Part shown: piece after piece, positions 5,885 to 13,315 of the stretch
Layout: each line of letters begins with the position of its first letter
How positions within the stretch are numbered: the stretch's first letter is position 1
Assembly (NCBI GenBank): GCA_045541305.1
Contig: JAZQIV010000171.1
Location: 1 to 19,140, forward strand
DNA length: 19,140 nt
Reading direction: 5' to 3'
Origin: RGIG3009 sp045541305
GTDB taxonomy: Bacteria; Bacillota; Clostridia; Oscillospirales; Acutalibacteraceae
Notes under the pieces: model-generated
Database searches by the model: none
Seen by the model: only the letters and a program-made list of their open reading frames with translations
What the model was told of the DNA's origin: nothing
Position numbers and translations under genes: made by a program

Positions 5885-7240
5885 TTAGAAACCGAAAGGA
5901 TTGCCTTTTCCGCCAAAGCCGGGCATCATCATGCCGCGGCCGCCTTTTTTGCCCATGTTTTTCATACGTTTCATGAGTTGCTTCATGGTGTCGTATTGCT
6001 TGAGCAGGCGGTTAACGTCCTCCACGCGCATGCCGCAGCCGGCGGCAATACGCCGTTTGCGGGAGGGGTTTATGATATCGGGCTTGCGGCGTTCTTTTTC
6101 CGTCATGGACAGAATGATCGCTTCAATACGGGCGAATTGCCGTTCGTCGATATCCACATCCTTGAGCTGCTTGCCCATGCCGGGGATCATGCCGAGCAGG
6201 CTTTTGATATCGCCCATTTTTTGGATCTGACGGAACTGATCCAGCATATCGTTGAAATCGAAGGTGTCCTGCTGCATTTTGCGCGCCAGCTCTTCGGCTT
6301 CTTTTTCATCGATCTGCTGCTGCGCTTTTTCGATGAGCGACATCACATCGCCCATGCCGAGAATGCGCGAAGCCATCCGTGCGGGATGGAACACTTCCAA
6401 ATCATCCAGCTTTTCGCCGGTGCCGGCAAACTTGACGGGCTTCCCGGTGACGGCGCGAACCGACAAGGCCGCACCACCGCGGGTATCACCATCCAGCTTG
6501 GTTAAGATGACACCGTCGATGGACAGGGTTTCGTTGAACGATTGCGCCACGTTGACCGCGTCCTGACCGGTCATGGCGTCCACCACCAGCAGGATTTCCT
6601 GCGGGGCGACCGCTTCGTGGATGTTTTTAAGCTCAGCCATCAGCTGTTCATCAATGTGCAACCGACCGGCGGTATCCAAAATCACATAATCGTTGCCGTG
6701 ATCCTTGGCGTGTGCTACCGCTTCCTTGGCGATGCGCACGGGATCGATCGTGCCGCGCTCAAACACCGGCACGCCGGCGGTTGAGCCAACCACCTGCAGC
6801 TGTGTGATGGCGGCGGGACGGTATACGTCACACGCGACCAACAGCGGGCGGTGACCCTGCCCTTTAAGCATCTTGGCCAATTTGGCGGAATGGGTGGTTT
6901 TACCGGAGCCCTGCAAACCGCACATCATGATGACGCACGGCGGGTGATTTGCATGGGACAGCTTGGCGGCTTCGCCGCCCATCAGGTTGGTAAGTTCTTC
7001 GTTGACCAGCTTGATGACCATCTGTGCGGGGGTGAGGCTTTCCATCACCTTTTCGCCCACGGCACGCTCGGCAACCGTTGCGGTAAATTCTTTGGCAACT
7101 TTATAGTTGACGTCCGCCTCCAGCAAAGCCAGGCGTACTTCGCGCATGGCCTCCTTAACGTCGGATTCGGACAACTTACCTTTATTTTTCAGCCGCTTGA
7201 ATGCAGCGGAAAGTTTTTCGGACAAGCCTTCAAATGCCAC
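5885..7240 (-). CDS. ffh: Signal recognition particle protein Ffh (SRP54)
   Basis: Ffh is the GTPase that, with the SRP RNA, binds signal sequences emerging from the ribosome and delivers them to FtsY at the membrane. The 451 residues contain an N-domain (about 1-95), the G-domain with GLQGSGKTT (108-116), DVYRPAA (138-144), DTAGR (189-193), DAMTGQDA (221-228) and TKLDGDTRGG (247-256), and the methionine-rich M-domain (about 325-451), which has the RNA-binding stretch NPSRKRRIAAGCG and a Gly/Met-rich tail. The start is GTG at 7240, 5 bp after ylxM. Its AGAGAGAGG ribosome binding site lies inside the end of ylxM, so the two are coupled. ftsY, often upstream of ylxM, is not here. Confidence 0.98.
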   Translation of the reverse strand: MAFEGLSEKLSAAFKRLKNKGKLSESDVKEAMREVRLALLEADVNYKVAKEFTATVAERAVGEKVMESLTPAQMVIKLVNEELTNLMGGEAAKLSHANHPPCVIMMCGLQGSGKTTHSAKLAKMLKGQGHRPLLVACDVYRPAAITQLQVVGSTAGVPVFERGTIDPVRIAKEAVAHAKDHGNDYVILDTAGRLHIDEQLMAELKNIHEAVAPQEILLVVDAMTGQDAVNVAQSFNETLSIDGVILTKLDGDTRGGAALSVRAVTGKPVKFAGTGEKLDDLEVFHPARMASRILGMGDVMSLIEKAQQQIDEKEAEELARKMQQDTFDFNDMLDQFRQIQKMGDIKSLLGMIPGMGKQLKDVDIDERQFARIEAIILSMTEKERRKPDIINPSRKRRIAAGCGMRVEDVNRLLKQYDTMKQLMKRMKNMGKKGGRGMMMPGFGGKGNPFGF

Positions 7241-7245
7241 GGCGC

Positions 7246-7611
7246 TTACCTCTCTCTCAGTTCGTCCGCCAATTGCACGATACGTTTGGAACGCTCGTCA
7301 ATCTCGCGAGAGTAGCGGGTGCGGTCGTTGAGCATCTGAATATCCTGCGCCGCTTCGCGGATGGCCTCCAGGCCGTCGCGCATATCGCGAAACCGCGCCG
7401 CCAAGTGCAACCGCTCTTCCATTTCGATCATCTGTGCCTCGGCACGTTTGATGGAATCGCGCACACCCTGCCGTGTGATATCCTGGCTTTCGGCAATTTC
7501 CGAAAGGGACAAATCTTCTTCATAATACAATTCAAACACGTTACGCTGTTTATCGGTCAGCATATCGCCGTAAAAATCGAACAACCACACGATCTCCATG
7601 TTTTTTGCCAT
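7246..7611 (-). CDS. ylxM: YlxM-family putative DNA-binding protein
   Basis: A 121-residue protein with a sigma-70 region 4-like helix-turn-helix: residues about 15-70, including LTDKQRNVFELYYEEDLSLS followed by EIAESQDITRQGVRDSIKRA, then a coiled-coil-like tail rich in Glu and Arg. YlxM is encoded before ffh throughout Firmicutes and has been linked to SRP function. The ATG at 7611 has AAAGGAGG upstream; the in-frame extension runs into the leader and promoter and is not coding. The gene is preceded by an exact-consensus promoter and a hairpin leader. Confidence 0.95.
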   Translation of the reverse strand: MAKNMEIVWLFDFYGDMLTDKQRNVFELYYEEDLSLSEIAESQDITRQGVRDSIKRAEAQMIEMEERLHLAARFRDMRDGLEAIREAAQDIQMLNDRTRYSREIDERSKRIVQLADELRER

Positions 7612-7637
7612 ACGATTTATCCTCCTTTCGGCCAAAA

Positions 7638-7666
7638 CAAAAAACGCTCGGAAGTTCCAAGCGTTT
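7638..7666 (-). terminator. Terminator-like hairpin in the ylxM leader
   Basis: On the minus strand AAACGCT (7666-7660), a U-G wobble and GGA pair with TCC and AGCGTTT (7648-7642) around an ACT loop, giving an 11-bp stem followed by six T residues. It lies downstream of the ylxM promoter at 7693-7721, within the predicted 75-nt leader. It could end transcripts from the metallophosphoesterase gene, attenuate ylxM-ffh, or both. Confidence 0.75.
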
Positions 7667-7692
7667 CCTGTAAAGGAATTTGCTTTACACGT

Positions 7693-7721
7693 ATTATAAC
7701 AGAGTGACAGGCACTTGTCAA
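7693..7721 (-). promoter_or_regulatory. Exact-consensus sigma-A promoter of the ylxM-ffh operon
   Basis: On the minus strand, -35 TTGACA (7721-7716), a 17-nt spacer and -10 TATAAT (7698-7693). The predicted start is near 7686. The inverted repeat GTAAAG-N7-CTTTAC (7688-7683 and 7675-7670) overlaps the start region. Confidence 0.88.
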
Positions 7722-7738
7722 TACCAAAAGCAAAAATT

Positions 7739-8872
7739 TTAATACGGAACGGCAATAAAGGTGCGATCCACCATGCGGTTGGTGATGTTGCTGCCCACGC
7801 GTACCAGGCAGATCTCGCGGTCGACGGTGTTTACCGACAGAGTCGTCAGGCAATCTTCCGCTTTGGTGCCGGGGTAACGGGGCAGATCGGAATCGTAATT
7901 TTGCCAGCCGCCCGCGTTGGCGGAAGCCAGCGAAACGATTTTTTGGTTCGGGTATTGCTTAACGTGCGCAATGCCGTCACGATGGCAGTGGCCTAACAGA
8001 TGGCACACAAAATTGCCTGGACCTCGCCCGGTGAAATCGGCATCCACGGTTAGATCCTCAAAATAATCGGCAACCTGCTCCGCCACGGGATAGGTGCGTT
8101 TGAGAACGCCGCCGCGCACCCATGCATCCACAATATCCGCAACGGGATTGGTTTCTTTGCTGTACAACAGGCCGCGATCGCCGGGGCTAATGCCGCGGTT
8201 GACCTGCGTCCAATTGCACGGTTCCATCACGGCATACCCCTCAAACGCATGGCGTGCCACAATGACGTGATAGCCCTGCGGGATTTCGCGTAGCGTGTTG
8301 ATAAACCAATGAATCTGTTCCGGACGCATGGCCTCAAACCCGCGACTAACGGCGAAATCGCCGTTTTCCAGGCGGTCATCGGGGTTATCATAGTTGTTCA
8401 AAACAATGACCGTGACTTGATATTCATCAAAGTTTTTGGCGTAATAGGGTTTTGTGAGATTTTCAATGCCGGATTTATCCGCCACGGGCGCAAAGAATTT
8501 ATCAAACACCTGCTGCACGGTACCGCAGATCTCCTGCTTATCGGAGTTGCCGCCGTCGTGGTTGCCGATGACCGAGAAAAACGGCTTTTCGGCGCGCGCC
8601 ACAGCGTTCACATACCACGTGCCGTCGTTTTGTGCAAAATCGCCCGGCTGCATATCGCCCAGGTGAATGGCGGCGTCGATGCAATCCATGTAGTTTAGGT
8701 AATCCACCATGTTGTGCATCTGCACCTCACGGCCGTGCACGTCGGCGGCGCAGAGCAACGTAAACCGTGGATCTTTGGGCTTGGTGGCGGAATAATGCCC
8801 CTGGTTGGCAGCGGCATTGACGATGTGCTCCACGTCTTTGTTGCGGGTGACGATAATCGGTTCCTGACTCAT
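7739..8872 (-). CDS. Calcineurin-like metallophosphoesterase
   Basis: A 377-residue cytoplasmic protein (no signal peptide or membrane segment) with the full set of dimetal phosphoesterase motifs: DVH (44-46), GD (72-73), GNHD (103-106), His208 and GHCH (294-297). The fold is therefore clear, but the substrate is not; the family includes nucleases, nucleotidases and phosphodiesterases. The ATG at 8872 has GGGGGA upstream. It lies 15 bp after the small four-cysteine gene and probably shares its promoter at 9150-9178. It is followed by the ylxM promoter. Confidence 0.9.
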   Translation of the reverse strand: MSQEPIIVTRNKDVEHIVNAAANQGHYSATKPKDPRFTLLCAADVHGREVQMHNMVDYLNYMDCIDAAIHLGDMQPGDFAQNDGTWYVNAVARAEKPFFSVIGNHDGGNSDKQEICGTVQQVFDKFFAPVADKSGIENLTKPYYAKNFDEYQVTVIVLNNYDNPDDRLENGDFAVSRGFEAMRPEQIHWFINTLREIPQGYHVIVARHAFEGYAVMEPCNWTQVNRGISPGDRGLLYSKETNPVADIVDAWVRGGVLKRTYPVAEQVADYFEDLTVDADFTGRGPGNFVCHLLGHCHRDGIAHVKQYPNQKIVSLASANAGGWQNYDSDLPRYPGTKAEDCLTTLSVNTVDREICLVRVGSNITNRMVDRTFIAVPY

Positions 8873-8887
8873 GGTGGATTTCCCCCT

Positions 8888-9106
8888 TTAATCCAAACGA
8901 AAATCGGCTTCCGTGTAGCTTTGCAGCTCCGGTTGGATATACGGGATGCGGCGCAACGGATCGTAACGGAATTTCCGACAATGCGCCGAAGGCGGCATGA
9001 TCCCCTTGCGCAAACACAAGATCACCTTGCCATCCGACGAAAAACGCCCGTTGGCACAGATTTCGCACACGGGGGTGATATCGTTGCCGTATAATTTCCG
9101 TTTCAT
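8888..9106 (-). CDS. Small four-cysteine conserved hypothetical protein
   Basis: A 72-residue protein with cysteines at 14, 17, 31 and 43 in the pattern C-x2-C-x13-C-x11-C, which could bind one zinc ion or an iron-sulfur centre. The middle (SAHCRKFRYDPLRRIP) looks like a family of short conserved proteins common in Clostridia with no assigned function; I recognise the pattern but cannot name a domain. The ATG at 9106 has AGAGGGA upstream; the 10-residue in-frame extension crosses that ribosome binding site and the leader. It is first in a two-gene unit with the metallophosphoesterase, driven by a promoter hidden in the end of ylbJ. Confidence 0.8.
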   Translation of the reverse strand: MKRKLYGNDITPVCEICANGRFSSDGKVILCLRKGIMPPSAHCRKFRYDPLRRIPYIQPELQSYTEADFRLD

Positions 9107-9128
9107 GTTGTCACATCCCTCTGAAAGC

Positions 9129-10217
9129 CTACACATTTGTACGTGTTTTATTATAGGTTACTCCTTTTCCTTTGTCAACAGAAAGCAACCAAATTCCGCA
9201 CAATACGAGTGTGAAGATCGACAAAGCGACACCGCCGGAAAACGCCTCGATCACCGGTCCGCCTGCCATGCCGAAGACCGGTAGGGTGATGGGGAAAAGC
9301 CGCAAAGCCAAAACCGTTAACAAGGCGGTTAACAACCCATGAAAAAAGCGAAACACCCAAAATCGGGATGTCATAACGCCGGTTCCCGCCAAAGCGGCTG
9401 CGATCTGGCAATGCACCGATAACCCGCCGAAGCCCACGGTAAACCCGAGCAAGAGCGGCGCGGCTTCGCGTAGCGCGGCCGCGCGGATGCATCCGCAGCT
9501 CACTTCCAGCAGGCACGCCAAAAGCGGCGGTGACGAGGGGAGCAGGGCATCCAGCAACGCCAAAACCGTGGAGAAGAGTGTGACAAATCCACACGTGTTG
9601 AGCAACGCCTGACAAGCGGCGGAAACGGCTTGCGTAAACGCTTCCGCAACCGTTACACAGGAGGGCCGCAAAGCGGCACGCGGTTGCCGCGCTGTGCGCG
9701 GTGCGCCGAGCATGCCGATCAGCAGCGCGGACAACACGTTGGCAGCAAACAACACAAGACCGAGTGCCGTGCTGTTTGTCAAGCGACTGCCAACGGTAAC
9801 CAGAATAAACCCGGGCCCGCCGCACACGCAAAAACGCAGCATGTGTTCGCCCTCATCGCGAGTGAGCTGATTCGTGCGCACCAGGTCGGCGATAGCTGCA
9901 CCGCCGGCAGGATACCCACCGAGGAGGGCAAGCAAAATGCCACCCGCGGCGCAACCGGGCAACCCGAACAGCCGGCGAGTCAAAGGTTCTAAACGTCGTC
10001 CGATTGCGGCGGCAAGACCGGCGCGTGCTGTGAAACCGCTGAGCACAAAAAACGGGAACAAAGTGGGGATAATCACCGATGCACAAATGGATAACCCGCG
10101 GCTGATCCCGCCGGCTGCCGCCGCAGGTCGCACAAGCAGTGCGATGCCCACCGCCGCGGTGGCGATACACAGCAGTACTGCGCGTCCGCGGCGCCACGTA
10201 ACCGATTGAATGAACAT
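9129..10217 (-). CDS. ylbJ: Sporulation integral membrane protein YlbJ
   Basis: YlbJ is a polytopic membrane protein of the sigma-E regulon in B. subtilis, needed for spore cortex formation. The 362-residue protein has about eight hydrophobic segments and the Gate/nucleoside-recognition motifs of the family: IPTLFPFFVLSGF near the N-terminus, GGYPAGG, CVCGGPGFI and, later, FGGLSVHCQIAA. Upstream TTG (10256) and ATG (10241) starts are open, but only the ATG at 10217 has a suitable AAGAGG 7 nt ahead. It is divergent from yqfC. Its last 17 codons (SVDKGKGVTYNKTRTNV) also encode an exact sigma-A promoter for the next genes. Confidence 0.93.
   Translation of the reverse strand: MFIQSVTWRRGRAVLLCIATAAVGIALLVRPAAAAGGISRGLSICASVIIPTLFPFFVLSGFTARAGLAAAIGRRLEPLTRRLFGLPGCAAGGILLALLGGYPAGGAAIADLVRTNQLTRDEGEHMLRFCVCGGPGFILVTVGSRLTNSTALGLVLFAANVLSALLIGMLGAPRTARQPRAALRPSCVTVAEAFTQAVSAACQALLNTCGFVTLFSTVLALLDALLPSSPPLLACLLEVSCGCIRAAALREAAPLLLGFTVGFGGLSVHCQIAAALAGTGVMTSRFWVFRFFHGLLTALLTVLALRLFPITLPVFGMAGGPVIEAFSGGVALSIFTLVLCGIWLLSVDKGKGVTYNKTRTNV
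9150..9178 (-). promoter_or_regulatory. Exact-consensus sigma-A promoter inside the ylbJ 3' end
   Basis: On the minus strand, -35 TTGACA (9178-9173), a 17-nt spacer and -10 TATAAT (9155-9150). All of it is read as ylbJ codons; TATAAT encodes Tyr-Asn. The predicted start is near 9143, giving a leader of about 37 nt to the small four-cysteine gene. Confidence 0.85.
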
Positions 10218-10308
10218 GTCATCGCCTCTTTTCTGTTTCATGTATATGGCGGTCAACGCGTATTATTCGCGCCCTCGTTTCATAGACATAAGGCAAGGGG
10301 GCGTTTGG
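10218..10308. promoter_or_regulatory. Divergent ylbJ/yqfC control region with possible sigma-E promoters
   Basis: This 91-bp space separates two genes that belong to the sigma-E regulon in B. subtilis. Toward ylbJ, GAATAAT (minus strand) is followed after about 13-15 nt by CATATACAT. Toward yqfC, GTATTATT (from 10260) is followed after about 13 nt by CATAGACAT. Both resemble the sigma-E pattern (A+T-rich -35, CATACA-like -10) only loosely. No sigma-A promoter is evident. Confidence 0.35.
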
Positions 10309-10590
10309 ATGAAAAAGACGAAACGCGGGCGCGCCATTGCCGCCGAAGCAGAGGCGGCATTGTCGCTTCCGCTCGGTGTGCTGACCGAGGCCTCGCACAT
10401 CGAATTGTGCGGCAATCGCCGCGCGCTGTTAGAGGGCTGCCGCGGGATTGTGAAATACGATGAAGACGTGATCGAGCTGCGCATCGACAGCGGCACGGTG
10501 CGTTTTACGGGACGCGAGCTTTGCATGACCAACCTAAATCCCGCCTGCGCGGTGGTGACGGGGCGGCTGGTATCGTTGGAATTTCTTTAA
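10309..10590 (+). CDS. yqfC: Sporulation protein YqfC (YabP/YqfC family)
   Basis: A 93-residue protein of the YabP/YqfC family, sigma-E controlled in B. subtilis and cotranscribed with yqfD. The central stretch GVLTEASHIELCGNRRALLE, the following GCRGIVKYDEDVIEL and GTVRFTGRELCM are characteristic of the family. The ATG at 10309 has AAGGGGG 7 nt upstream; the longer in-frame reading back to 10210 would run through the divergent control region. yqfD follows after 15 bp. Confidence 0.92.
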   Translation: MKKTKRGRAIAAEAEAALSLPLGVLTEASHIELCGNRRALLEGCRGIVKYDEDVIELRIDSGTVRFTGRELCMTNLNPACAVVTGRLVSLEFL

Positions 10591-10605
10591 GAAAGGTGGG
10601 GTGTC

Positions 10606-11760
10606 ATGAACCCGGCAACGGTATACATCGAATGTGAAGGCGGATTCCCCGAACGGTTTTTGAACGAAGCACGTGATCGCAACGTGGCGCTGTGGAATGT
10701 TACACGGCGGGATATTTCGCTGTTTTGCTGTTGTCGGGCGGCGGATTATCGCGCACTTCGGCCCGCCGCAAAGGCCGCCTCGGTGCGCATGCGTGTGCGT
10801 GAGCGGCGGGGTGTGTGGTTTCGTGTTCGCCCGTTTCGCCGCCGCTTTGGATGGGCGTGCGGCCTGGTGTTGTTTGCGGTGATATTGAACCTGCTTTCCG
10901 CCCGTATTTGGGTGGTGCGTGTGAACGGAAATGAGCAGGTATCGGAAACCGCCATTCGGGATGTACTGCGCCCGCTGGGCGTGTACGAGGGTGCGGTATT
11001 TGACAAGGTGGATCTGCCGCACGTGCAGCTGACAGCGCTGGAGCAGCTGCCGCAGGTGGTGTGGCTTACCGTAAATCAAGTGGGCAGCGTGGCGTATGTG
11101 GAGGTGCGGGAACGATCCGCCACCGAGCCGATTACTGCCAAAGAACCCTCCAACCTTGTGGCAGCGCGTGACGGTGTGATCGTTTCGATCGATTGTGAAA
11201 GCGGGCAGGCGGCGGTCAAGGTGGGGGACGCGGTCACCAAAGGCAGCTTGCTGATCGGCGGGGTGGTGGACAGCAAGGTTGGCCCGCTTCTCAAGCATGC
11301 GCAGGGTACGGTGACGGCGCGCACCGAGCGGGAGCTTACCGTGACGGTCCCGTTTGCGGAAGAGGTGCCGTCGGATACCCCTACCACGATCGTGCGGCCA
11401 TCGCTTTACGTGCTGGGCTTGCGTTTGCCGCTGTACACGTCGGGCAAACCGTGGCACGATGCTCAAACCACCTTGCATGCCTTGCGCGCCTACGGCAAGG
11501 CGTTACCGATCGGCATTGAGGTGCAAAAACAGGCAAAGGAAGAGACCGTCACCGTGGTGCGCAGTGAACAGGAGGCTTACGACGAAGCACTTTTGCGGTT
11601 GAAAGCAGGGCGCTCGGAATGGGGTGATACCGTGCGAGTGGAAAAGGAGCACATCGCAGCCCAAAAAACCGAAAACGGGTGGACAGTGCGCGCCACGTAT
11701 ACCTGCATTGAACCGATCGGGGTGAATCAATCTTTGCAAATGCACGATAAAAACGGTTGA
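10606..11760 (+). CDS. yqfD: Sporulation protein YqfD
   Basis: YqfD (stage IV sporulation family) is a single-pass membrane protein made in the mother cell. The 384 residues consist of a basic cytoplasmic N-terminal domain (1-80), one membrane segment (about 82-99) and a large extracytoplasmic part. The latter starts with a POTRA-like stretch (VVRVNGNEQVSETAIRDVLR) and has a hinge-like middle (ARDGVIVSIDCESGQAAVKV GDAV region). The ATG has AAAGGTGGGG upstream. It follows yqfC by 15 bp, and a separate promoter lies between its stop and phoH. Confidence 0.93.
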   Translation: MNPATVYIECEGGFPERFLNEARDRNVALWNVTRRDISLFCCCRAADYRALRPAAKAASVRMRVRERRGVWFRVRPFRRRFGWACGLVLFAVILNLLSARIWVVRVNGNEQVSETAIRDVLRPLGVYEGAVFDKVDLPHVQLTALEQLPQVVWLTVNQVGSVAYVEVRERSATEPITAKEPSNLVAARDGVIVSIDCESGQAAVKVGDAVTKGSLLIGGVVDSKVGPLLKHAQGTVTARTERELTVTVPFAEEVPSDTPTTIVRPSLYVLGLRLPLYTSGKPWHDAQTTLHALRAYGKALPIGIEVQKQAKEETVTVVRSEQEAYDEALLRLKAGRSEWGDTVRVEKEHIAAQKTENGWTVRATYTCIEPIGVNQSLQMHDKNG

Positions 11761-11778
11761 AAATCGGTATTTTGACTA

Positions 11779-11807
11779 ATGACATCCGTATGAGTTTGTG
11801 GTACAAT
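11779..11807 (+). promoter_or_regulatory. Sigma-A promoter of the phoH-recO cluster
   Basis: -35 ATGACA (11779-11784), a 17-nt spacer and -10 TACAAT (11802-11807) with an extended TGG in front. It lies in the 78-96 bp between yqfD and phoH, so the housekeeping genes downstream need not depend on the sporulation promoter. Confidence 0.6.
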
Positions 11808-11856
11808 AATAAGAATAGTACCAAAGGAGGCGGCTGTCATAGAACAGATCATTAAC

Positions 11857-12837
11857 GTGGACCGCATGGAACAAGCGGTGGCGCTGTTTGGAAACTTTGA
11901 TGAAAATATCCGTTTGATCGAGCAGCAGTTTGCGGTGTCGGTTCTTAGCCGTGACAGCGATCTCAAGATCAGCGGCGAGCCGGAAGGCGTTGCCAAAGCG
12001 ATCCGTGCGATCGAAGGGCTGCTGCAGCTTATCAACCGCGGCGAGCAGCTAAACGAGCAAAACGTACGCTATGTTTTGATGCTGGTCAACGAGGGCAACG
12101 ATGACGAGCTGCCCGCCCTGACGGGGGACAGCATTTGCATCACGGCCAAAGGCCGCCCGATCAAGCCCAAAACGCTGGGGCAGAAACGGTACGTGGAAGC
12201 GATCCGCGATAACACGGTGGTGTTGGGCATCGGCCCTGCCGGCACGGGAAAAACGTATCTGGCGGTGGCCATGGCGGTGGAAGCGTTTCGCGCCAAACAA
12301 GTCAACCGTATTATTTTAACCCGTCCCGCGGTGGAAGCGGGCGAAAAGCTCGGTTTTTTGCCGGGTGATCTGCAATCCAAGGTGGATCCGTATCTGCGCC
12401 CGCTGTACGATGCGCTGTTTGACATGCTGGGTACCGAAACGTACCAAAAATATCTGGAGCGCGGGAATATCGAGATTGCGCCGCTTGCCTATATGCGCGG
12501 CCGCACGCTGGACGATAGCTTCGTGATTTTGGACGAGGCGCAAAATACCACGCCCGAACAAATGAAAATGTTTTTAACACGTCTGGGCTTCAACTCCAAA
12601 ATGGTGGTGACCGGCGATATCACACAGATCGACCTGCCGAGCGGCAAGCAAAGCGGTCTGCGCGAGGTCATGCGGGTGCTCAAGGACGTGGAGGATGTAT
12701 CCATTTGTACGTTCACGCAAAAAGATGTGGTGCGGCATCAGCTGGTGCAGCGCATCATCGAAGCCTATGAACGTTACGAGAAGAACAAAGAAAGGAAGAC
12801 AAACCGTCATGCTGAAAAAACTTCGAGTCGACATTGA
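11857..12837 (+). CDS. phoH: PhoH-like ATPase
   Basis: A cytoplasmic P-loop ATPase of the PhoH/PhoL family, often encoded beside ybeY and thought to act with RNA. From the GTG at 11857 the protein has 326 residues. Walker A GPAGTGKT starts at residue 126 and Walker B FVILDEAQN lies near residue 222. The start is unusual. The ribosome binding site AAAGGAGG (11823-11830) is 26 nt from this GTG but only 8 nt from an in-frame ATA at 11839, and the intervening codons (ATA then EQIINV) look like normal PhoH N-terminus. There is no ATG, GTG or TTG between that site and 11857. True initiation may therefore be at 11839 (332 residues). The 3' end overlaps ybeY by 29 bp. Confidence 0.95.
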   Translation: MDRMEQAVALFGNFDENIRLIEQQFAVSVLSRDSDLKISGEPEGVAKAIRAIEGLLQLINRGEQLNEQNVRYVLMLVNEGNDDELPALTGDSICITAKGRPIKPKTLGQKRYVEAIRDNTVVLGIGPAGTGKTYLAVAMAVEAFRAKQVNRIILTRPAVEAGEKLGFLPGDLQSKVDPYLRPLYDALFDMLGTETYQKYLERGNIEIAPLAYMRGRTLDDSFVILDEAQNTTPEQMKMFLTRLGFNSKMVVTGDITQIDLPSGKQSGLREVMRVLKDVEDVSICTFTQKDVVRHQLVQRIIEAYERYEKNKERKTNRHAEKTSSRH

Positions 12838-13315
12838 AAACCAACAACGCACCGTGAAAATCCCAACCGGTCTGCGTATGCTGATCCGTCGGTGCTGTCA
12901 CGCGGTGCTGGAGCTGGAAAATTTTGATGGCAGTGCGCAGGTGGATGTCACCTTGGTGGATAACGACCGTATTCATCAGGTGAATATGGAACAGCGCGGC
13001 ATCGATGCCCCCACCGATGTGTTATCGTTCCCGCTCGGCCAAGACGGTGAATACGACCGCCATCCCGAAACCGAGGAGGTCATGCTCGGCAACATTGTGT
13101 TGTCGCTTGAGCAGGCGGAAAAGCAGGCCGAGGATTACGGTCATTCCTTCAACCGTGAAGTGGGGTATCTGACCGTGCATTCCATGCTGCATTTGTTGGG
13201 CTACGATCACGTGCAGGGCGGCATCGAAGCGGTGCGCATGCGCGAAAAAGAGGAAACCGTGATGAAACAGATCGGGTTACCTCGCGGGAGCAGCTATGTG
13301 CTGGAAGATTCTTAA
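12809..13315 (+). CDS. ybeY: Endoribonuclease YbeY (16S rRNA maturation)
   Basis: YbeY is a zinc-dependent RNase involved in 16S rRNA 3'-end maturation and ribosome quality control. The 168-residue protein carries the metal site HSMLHLLGYDH with His124, His128 and His134, and the conserved TDVLSFP before it. The ATG at 12809 lies inside the end of phoH (29-bp overlap) with AAAGGA about 12 nt ahead. Longer in-frame readings run deep into phoH and are not coding. In B. subtilis yqfF sits between phoH and ybeY; it is absent here. Confidence 0.96.
   Translation: MLKKLRVDIENQQRTVKIPTGLRMLIRRCCHAVLELENFDGSAQVDVTLVDNDRIHQVNMEQRGIDAPTDVLSFPLGQDGEYDRHPETEEVMLGNIVLSLEQAEKQAEDYGHSFNREVGYLTVHSMLHLLGYDHVQGGIEAVRMREKEETVMKQIGLPRGSSYVLEDS

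Noticed and set aside
5570..6505. 311-codon plus-strand open frame opposite rpsP and ffh
   Set aside because: It is the shadow of two certain genes; no ribosome binding site or protein family is visible.
10534..11478. 314-codon minus-strand open frame opposite yqfD
   Set aside because: Shadow of yqfD with an Arg/His-rich, non-protein-like composition.
11771..11807. TTGACT at 11772 as the -35 of the phoH promoter
   Set aside because: It is 24 nt from TACAAT, too far; ATGACA at 11779 gives a 17-nt spacer.
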